Shown here: positions 59,787-64,000 of the stretch, one piece after another
Position numbering within the stretch: position 1 is the first letter of the stretch
Layout of the letters: each line of letters begins with the position of its first letter
DNA from: Thiobacillus sp. SCUT-2
GTDB lineage: Bacteria > Pseudomonadota > Gammaproteobacteria > Burkholderiales > Thiobacillaceae
Assembly (NCBI RefSeq): GCF_035621355.1
Contig: NZ_CP141769.1
Location: 992,001-1,056,000, forward strand
Length of the DNA stretch: 64,000 bases
Direction of reading: 5' to 3'
The notes under the pieces: generated by a model
Database searches by the model: none
Told to the model about the DNA's origin: nothing
The model's input: the letters and a program-made list of their open reading frames with translations, nothing else
Program-made: the position numbers and the translations under genes

Positions 59787-59813
59787 TTAAGTTTGGCGCC
59801 GCGATGCCGATTA
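59787..59813 (+). promoter_or_regulatory. Sigma-28 promoter of cheYZ
   Basis: TTAAGTTT (59787-59794), 11 bases, then GCCGATTA (59806-59813): each half is one mismatch from TAAAGTTT and GCCGATAA. The best FliA site in the window, 36 bases before cheY. Confidence 0.72.
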
Positions 59814-59849
59814 ATTGAATGACGATGAATTGCACCACTGGAGTACTGC

Positions 59850-60248
59850 ATGGCCGATCCGAATACCAAATTCCTGGTTGTTGACGATTTCTCCACGATG
59901 CGCCGCATCGTGCGGAACCTGCTCAAGGAACTGGGCTATTCCAACGTCGAGGAAGCGGAGGACGGCGCCGACGGCCTCGCCAAGCTGCGCGCGGGCAATT
60001 TCGACTTCGTCGTCTCCGACTGGAACATGCCCAACATGGACGGCCTGACGATGCTGCAGAACATCCGCGCCGACGCGGCGCTGTCGAAGCTGCCGGTGCT
60101 GATGGTGACGGCCGAGGCGAAGAAGGAGAACATCATCGCCGCGGCCCAGGCGGGCGCCAGCGGCTACGTCGTCAAGCCCTTCACCGCGGCCACGCTGGAC
60201 GAGAAGCTTACGAAGATATTCGAGAAAATGGACAAAGCGGGAGGCTGA
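59850..60248 (+). CDS. cheY: Chemotaxis response regulator CheY (motor type)
   Basis: 132 residues aligning without gaps to E. coli CheY: acidic pair Asp12-Asp13, phospho-acceptor Asp57 ('[12 protein letters not shown]'), Thr87, Tyr106 and Lys109 are all at the standard numbers. This is the regulator that binds FliM to change rotation. Coupled with cheZ at one-base spacing. Confidence 0.96.
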   Translation: MADPNTKFLVVDDFSTMRRIVRNLLKELGYSNVEEAEDGADGLAKLRAGNFDFVVSDWNMPNMDGLTMLQNIRADAALSKLPVLMVTAEAKKENIIAAAQAGASGYVVKPFTAATLDEKLTKIFEKMDKAGG

Positions 60249-60249
60249 C

Positions 60250-60924
60250 GTGGATAGCCAATTCGCCACCTCGGCCGTGGCCGTCGGCGCGTCCCAGGTT
60301 CCCGCCGCCCCGGCGTGCGAACAGGAGGAAATGCTCGCCCGCGTCGGCCAGATCACCCGCACCCTGCACGACAGCCTGCGCGAGCTCGGCCTCGACAAGG
60401 CGCTGGAAAAGGCCACCGCCGAGATCCCGGACGTGCGCGAGCGGCTCAACTACGTCGCGCGCATGACCGAGCAGGCCGCCCAGCGCGTGCTGAACGCCAC
60501 CGACGCCGCGATTCCGCTGCAGGAGCGGATCGACGCCGGCGCCGACGAGATTCTCCAGGGCTGGCACGCTGCGCTGAAGGCGCCGTTTTCCGAGGCGAAC
60601 TACCGTGACATGGCGACCCTGACCATGCAGTGCCTGGTCGACATGCGCAACGATACCAGCGCCACCAAGCAGCAGCTGCTCGACATCATGATGGCGCAGG
60701 ACTTCCAGGATCTCACCGGCCAGGTGATCCGCAAGGTCACCGAACTGGCCCATGGACTGGAGCAGCAGCTGGTGCAGCTCCTGCTCGACTACTCGCCGGC
60801 CGAGGTGCGCCGCGAGGTCGGCAGCGGCCTGCTGAACGGCCCGCAGATCAACCCCGCCAACAAGAGCGACGTCGTCGCCGACCAGAGCCAGGTCGACGAC
60901 CTGCTCGACAGCCTCGGCTTCTGA
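60250..60924 (+). CDS. cheZ: CheY-P phosphatase CheZ
   Basis: 224 residues of helices with the active site in 'AQDFQDLTGQVIRK' (Asp154 and Gln158 correspond to E. coli Asp143 and Gln147) and the C-terminal CheY-binding helix 'SQVDDLLDSLGF'. The start is a GTG at 60250 behind GGGAGGCTGAC. It ends the chemotaxis run just before the terminator. Confidence 0.95.
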   Translation: MDSQFATSAVAVGASQVPAAPACEQEEMLARVGQITRTLHDSLRELGLDKALEKATAEIPDVRERLNYVARMTEQAAQRVLNATDAAIPLQERIDAGADEILQGWHAALKAPFSEANYRDMATLTMQCLVDMRNDTSATKQQLLDIMMAQDFQDLTGQVIRKVTELAHGLEQQLVQLLLDYSPAEVRREVGSGLLNGPQINPANKSDVVADQSQVDDLLDSLGF

Positions 60925-60945
60925 CCCACGCGCCATTCCATAGAG

Positions 60946-60981
60946 AGCCCCCGGATGCAAGGCTTGCATCCGGGGGCTTTT
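60946..60981 (+). terminator. Hairpin terminator between convergent cheZ and fliR
   Basis: A perfect 15-bp stem, AGCCCCCGGATGCAA (60946-60960) and its complement (60964-60978), has a 3-base loop and is followed by TTTTCC on the plus strand. It serves cheZ; the stem lies after fliR on the other strand and may stop that transcript too, though without a T run. Confidence 0.85.
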
Positions 60982-60987
60982 CCGTTG

Positions 60988-61773
60988 CTAGGGGTGCAGG
61001 GCCCGCACTACCGTTGCCGTCGTCTCGAAGCCGTTCTGCAGCACGCGCGCGAACTGCGGCGCGAGATAGGGCAGCGTGACGTCGAGCGCGATCAGGCCGA
61101 CGCCGAGCGTGATCGGAAAGCCGATCGCGAAGATGTTGAGCTGCGGCGCGGAGCGGGTCAGGATCCCCAGCGCCAGGTTGGTCATGAGCAGGATCGCGAC
61201 CAGCGGCAGCGCGAGCTGCAGGCCGACCGCGAATACCGTTGCGCCGTAGCTGGCGATGCTGAAGAAGCCGGCGGCGGCCAGTGGCTCGGCGCTGATCGGC
61301 AGGCTGCGGAAGCTGTCGGCGAGGATGCCGAGCAGCAGCAGGTGGGCGTTCACGGCGAGCACCAGCAGCGTGGCCAGCAGGTTGAAGAACTGTGCGATGA
61401 CCAGCGTCTGTCCGGCACTCTGGGGATCGAAGAACGACGCGAATCCGAGGCCCATCTGCAGGCCGATGATCTCGCCGGCCGCCTCGACGGCGGCGAAGAT
61501 GACGCGCATGACGAAGCCGATGGCCATGCCGATCAGGAACTGCTGGATCAGGATGAGCAGGCCCTGCCACGAGCCCAGCCCGACCTCGGGCATGGGGGGG
61601 AGGGTGGGCGCGACGATCAGCGCGATGAACACGCCCAGGCCGATCTTGACGCGCTGGGGAACCGACACATGGCCGAACACCGGCGCCAGCATCAGCAGGC
61701 CCAGGATGCGGGTGAGCGGCCAGAGGAAGCTGATCAGCCAGCCGTTGAGCTGCGCGTCGGTGAGGCTGATCAT
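60988..61773 (-). CDS. fliR: Flagellar export gate protein FliR
   Basis: 261-residue membrane protein of the flagellar type III export gate with several transmembrane segments ('LISFLWPLTRILGLLMLAPVFG', 'LLLLGILADSFRSLPI' and others). Ends about seven bases before the hairpin terminator. Order fliM-N-O-P-Q-R on the minus strand is the conserved one. Confidence 0.93.
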   Translation of the reverse strand: MISLTDAQLNGWLISFLWPLTRILGLLMLAPVFGHVSVPQRVKIGLGVFIALIVAPTLPPMPEVGLGSWQGLLILIQQFLIGMAIGFVMRVIFAAVEAAGEIIGLQMGLGFASFFDPQSAGQTLVIAQFFNLLATLLVLAVNAHLLLLGILADSFRSLPISAEPLAAAGFFSIASYGATVFAVGLQLALPLVAILLMTNLALGILTRSAPQLNIFAIGFPITLGVGLIALDVTLPYLAPQFARVLQNGFETTATVVRALHP

Positions 61774-61789
61774 GGCCGCCCGGACGGAG

Positions 61790-62059
61790 TCAGCCGATGA
61801 CGCCCGGCAGGTCGGTCAGCACGCGCCGCATGTAGTCGGTCATCATCGTCAGCATCCACGGGCCCGCAAGCGCGAACGTCGCCAGCACCGCGATGATCTT
61901 GGGGATGAACGAGAGGCTGGCGTCGTTGATCTGCGTGGCTGCCTGGAACACGCTGACCAGCAGGCCGACGACCAGGGTGACCAGGAGGACCGGCGAGGCG
62001 ACGAGGATGGTCATCTCCATTGCCGTGCGGCCGATGGTCATTACGCTTTCGGGCGTCAT
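61790..62059 (-). CDS. fliQ: Flagellar export gate protein FliQ
   Basis: 89 residues, two transmembrane helices (about 15-38 and 50-75) joined by 'FQAATQINDASLSFIPKI', the family signature. Forms the export gate with FliP and FliR. Confidence 0.94.
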   Translation of the reverse strand: MTPESVMTIGRTAMEMTILVASPVLLVTLVVGLLVSVFQAATQINDASLSFIPKIIAVLATFALAGPWMLTMMTDYMRRVLTDLPGVIG

Positions 62060-62070
62060 GGGGTCCTCTC

Positions 62071-62829
62071 TCAGTAGAAGCTCTGGGCGAGCGAGCCCAG
62101 CAGCAGGTTCCAGCCGTCCACCAGGACGAACAGGATGATCTTGAACGGCAGCGACACGATTGCCGGCGACACCATCATCATGCCCATCGCCATCAGGATG
62201 CTGGCGACGACCATGTCGATGATCAGGAAGGGGATGAAGACGGTGAAGCCGATCTGGAACGCCGTCTTGAGCTCGCTCGTGATGTAGGCGGGAATCAGGA
62301 CCCGCATCGGCACGTCGGCGGCGGTCTTCAAGGGGGCCGACCGGGACAGCTTGACGAACAGGGCAAGGTCGGTCTCGCGCGTCTGCTTGAGCATGAAGGC
62401 GCGCAGCGGCACGGCGCCCTTGTCGAGCGCCTCGCCCATCTGGATGCGGTTTTCGGCGAGCGGCTGGTAGGCCTCGACGTAGATCTTGTCGAGCGTGGGG
62501 CCCATCACGAACAGGGTGAGGAATAGCGCGAGGCCGATCAGCACCTGGTTGGGGGGCGACGACTGCGTGCCCAGTGCATGGCGCAGCAGCGACAGCACGA
62601 TGATGATGCGGGTGAAGCTCGTCATCATCAGCAGCGCGGCAGGGAGGAAGGACAGCGAGGTCAGCAGCAGCAGCGTCTGCAGGCTCAGCGTGTAGGTCTG
62701 GCCGCCGCCGCTGGGCGTGCTGGTGAACGCCGGCAGGCCGGCAGCCTGGGCGAACGCCAGCGACGGCAGCGCGAGCGCGGCGAGCGCCAGCAGGACGGCA
62801 GGCGCGCGCGAACGGACGTTACGTGCCAC
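62071..62829 (-). CDS. fliP: Flagellar export gate protein FliP
   Basis: 252 residues from a GTG at 62829: cleavable signal peptide (about 1-23, ending 'LPSLAFAQ'), then '[54 protein letters not shown]' and the C-terminal helices. The start overlaps the fliO stop by 11 bases; a longer frame lies within fliO and is not used. Confidence 0.93.
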   Translation of the reverse strand: MARNVRSRAPAVLLALAALALPSLAFAQAAGLPAFTSTPSGGGQTYTLSLQTLLLLTSLSFLPAALLMMTSFTRIIIVLSLLRHALGTQSSPPNQVLIGLALFLTLFVMGPTLDKIYVEAYQPLAENRIQMGEALDKGAVPLRAFMLKQTRETDLALFVKLSRSAPLKTAADVPMRVLIPAYITSELKTAFQIGFTVFIPFLIIDMVVASILMAMGMMMVSPAIVSLPFKIILFVLVDGWNLLLGSLAQSFY

Positions 62830-63256
62830 GGCGCTTGTCCCCGAACGGCGGCTTCTCGAGCAGGGTGTGCAGACTGGCGGCGAAGCTGCCGCTGGGCGCG
62901 GCCGGCGGCGGCACCTGTCCGCGCGGCAGCGTCGCCAGGGCATTCACGCTGCCGGGCGCCACGCCGACGACCAGCCACGATTCGCCGATCTCGACCACGA
63001 CCACGCGCTCGCGCGCACCGACCGACGCGCTGCCGACGACCTGCAGCAGGTGGGAGCCGCCGCCCCGCATGACGCCGAAGCGCTTGGCCACCCAGGCCGT
63101 CGCGGCGATCAGCAGCAGCACCGCGACGAGGCCGACGAACACCTGCAGCAGGCTGCCGGCGGGCGAAATCGCCGGTGCCGGCGCGGCAGCGGGCGCGGCC
63201 GCGGCGTGGGCCAGCAGCGGGAGCGCCAGCATCATGCCGGCAAGGGTGCGTCTCAT
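62819..63256 (-). CDS. fliO: Flagellar assembly protein FliO
   Basis: 145 residues, less conserved than its neighbours. N-terminal signal-like segment, one transmembrane helix (about 37-58, '[22 protein letters not shown]') and a small cytoplasmic domain '[29 protein letters not shown]', the FliO signature. Helps FliP assemble. Overlaps fliN by four bases. Confidence 0.9.
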   Translation of the reverse strand: MRRTLAGMMLALPLLAHAAAAPAAAPAPAISPAGSLLQVFVGLVAVLLLIAATAWVAKRFGVMRGGGSHLLQVVGSASVGARERVVVVEIGESWLVVGVAPGSVNALATLPRGQVPPPAAPSGSFAASLHTLLEKPPFGDKRRGT

Positions 63257-63648
63257 TTGTTCAGCTTCCGGATCCGCTCGGCCGGCGTGATGATGTCGGT
63301 GAGGCGCACGCCGAACTTGTCGTTCACCACGACGACCTCGCCCTGTGCGATCAGGCAGCCGTTGACGAGCACGTCCATCGGTTCGCCGGCCAGGCCGTCG
63401 AGCTCGACCACCGAGCCCTGCGCCAGCTGCAGCAGGTTCTTGATCGCGATCTTGGTGCGGCCGAGTTCGACCGTCATCATCACGGGGATGTCCAGGATGA
63501 TGTCGATGTCCTTGGCCAGGCCGGCTGTCGCGCTGTTGTCGGACAGCTCCTGGAACACGGCCGGGGTCGGCGTGGCGGATGAGGTCTGCTCGGCGAGCGC
63601 GGCGGCCCAGTCGTCTTCGGCGATGGTTTGGGTGAGGTCTTCAGACAT
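63253..63648 (-). CDS. fliN: Flagellar motor switch protein FliN
   Basis: 131 residues: a variable N-terminal part and the C-terminal SpoA/surface-presentation domain 'IDIILDIPVMMTVELGRTKIAIKNLLQLAQGSVVELDGLAGEPMDVLVNG'. Part of the C ring. Overlaps fliM by eight bases. Confidence 0.94.
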   Translation of the reverse strand: MSEDLTQTIAEDDWAAALAEQTSSATPTPAVFQELSDNSATAGLAKDIDIILDIPVMMTVELGRTKIAIKNLLQLAQGSVVELDGLAGEPMDVLVNGCLIAQGEVVVVNDKFGVRLTDIITPAERIRKLNK

Positions 63649-64000
63649 GCTGATCTCCTGTTTGCGGCTCGCTCGGGCTGATCGAGAGCAGTTTCTCGAC
63701 GCGCAGCGTGTATTGGCCGTTGAATTTTCCGTAGGCGCATTCCATGACCGGCACGCCGTCGACCTTGGCCTCGATCGTTTCCGGGATGTCGAGCGGGATG
63801 ATGTCGCCCACCTTCATGTCGACGATGTCGCGCAGGCTGACGCTGGCGGTGCCGAGGTCGGCGACGATCTCGACCTCCGCCAGCTGGATCTGCTGGCGCA
63901 TCAGGCGCAGCCAGCGCTTGTCGACCTCGAGGTTCTCCGCCTGCAGGGCGCTGGTCAGCAGGTCCTTGATCGGCTCGATCATCGAATAAGGCATGCACAT
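63641..64000 (-). CDS. fliM: Flagellar motor switch protein FliM, C-terminal part (cut by window edge)
   Basis: The last ~119 residues of FliM: 'CMPYSMIEPIKDLLTS' followed by the SpoA domain that packs with FliN. The Met at 64000 is internal; the CheY-binding N-terminus and middle domain lie beyond the window. Confidence 0.9.
   Translation of the reverse strand: MCMPYSMIEPIKDLLTSALQAENLEVDKRWLRLMRQQIQLAEVEIVADLGTASVSLRDIVDMKVGDIIPLDIPETIEAKVDGVPVMECAYGKFNGQYTLRVEKLLSISPSEPQTGDQHV

Overview
The window is a high-G+C chromosomal segment with the gene order and codon style of a flagellated betaproteobacterium. The aroA-cmk-rpsA-ihfB-lapAB block, an exosortase-type (PEP-CTERM) protein and above all a qmoA-qmoB-hdrC-hdrB cluster point to a sulfur-oxidising member of the Thiobacillus group. 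That placement is inferred from gene content; no rRNA is present. I see no tRNA, rRNA, CRISPR array, insertion sequence or prophage.

Region 1 (1-15460) is core metabolism: the end of hisC, then tyrA, aroA, cmk, rpsA, ihfB, a terminator, lapA, lapB, pyrF, ugd, a stand-alone heptose-7-phosphate kinase, hldD, cysM and radA, all on the plus strand and many overlapping by 1-11 bases. A nucleoside deaminase and prfC follow on the minus strand. Together they serve aromatic amino acid synthesis, translation, LPS assembly and its control (LapAB, Ugd, heptose), cysteine synthesis and DNA repair.

Region 2 (15461-32225) is accessory. It holds a secreted HAF-repeat PEP-CTERM protein behind a sigma-54-like site; a four-gene Qmo/Hdr electron-transfer complex closed by a strong terminator; two small unknown genes; a minus-strand run encoding a Cfa-family lipid methyltransferase, a flavoprotein resembling the TmsA type, and a MacAB-like exporter (adaptor, ATPase, two permeases); then mnmC.

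Region 3 (32212-64000) is a nearly continuous motility and chemotaxis island. flgNMA run left. flgBCDEFGHIJKL run right and continue into a small CheZ-like protein, a CheY, cheA, cheW, five chemoreceptor genes, cheR-cheD-cheB and cheY-cheZ. The set ends at a 15-bp hairpin terminator facing the convergent fliMNOPQR genes. Sigma-28 (FliA) type promoters with 15-16-base spacing can be read before flgK, three of the receptor genes and cheYZ, which fits FlgM/FliA control of late genes. Three receptors end in a CheR/CheB docking tail and share almost identical signalling DNA. The other two are Aer-like PAS receptors without that tail.
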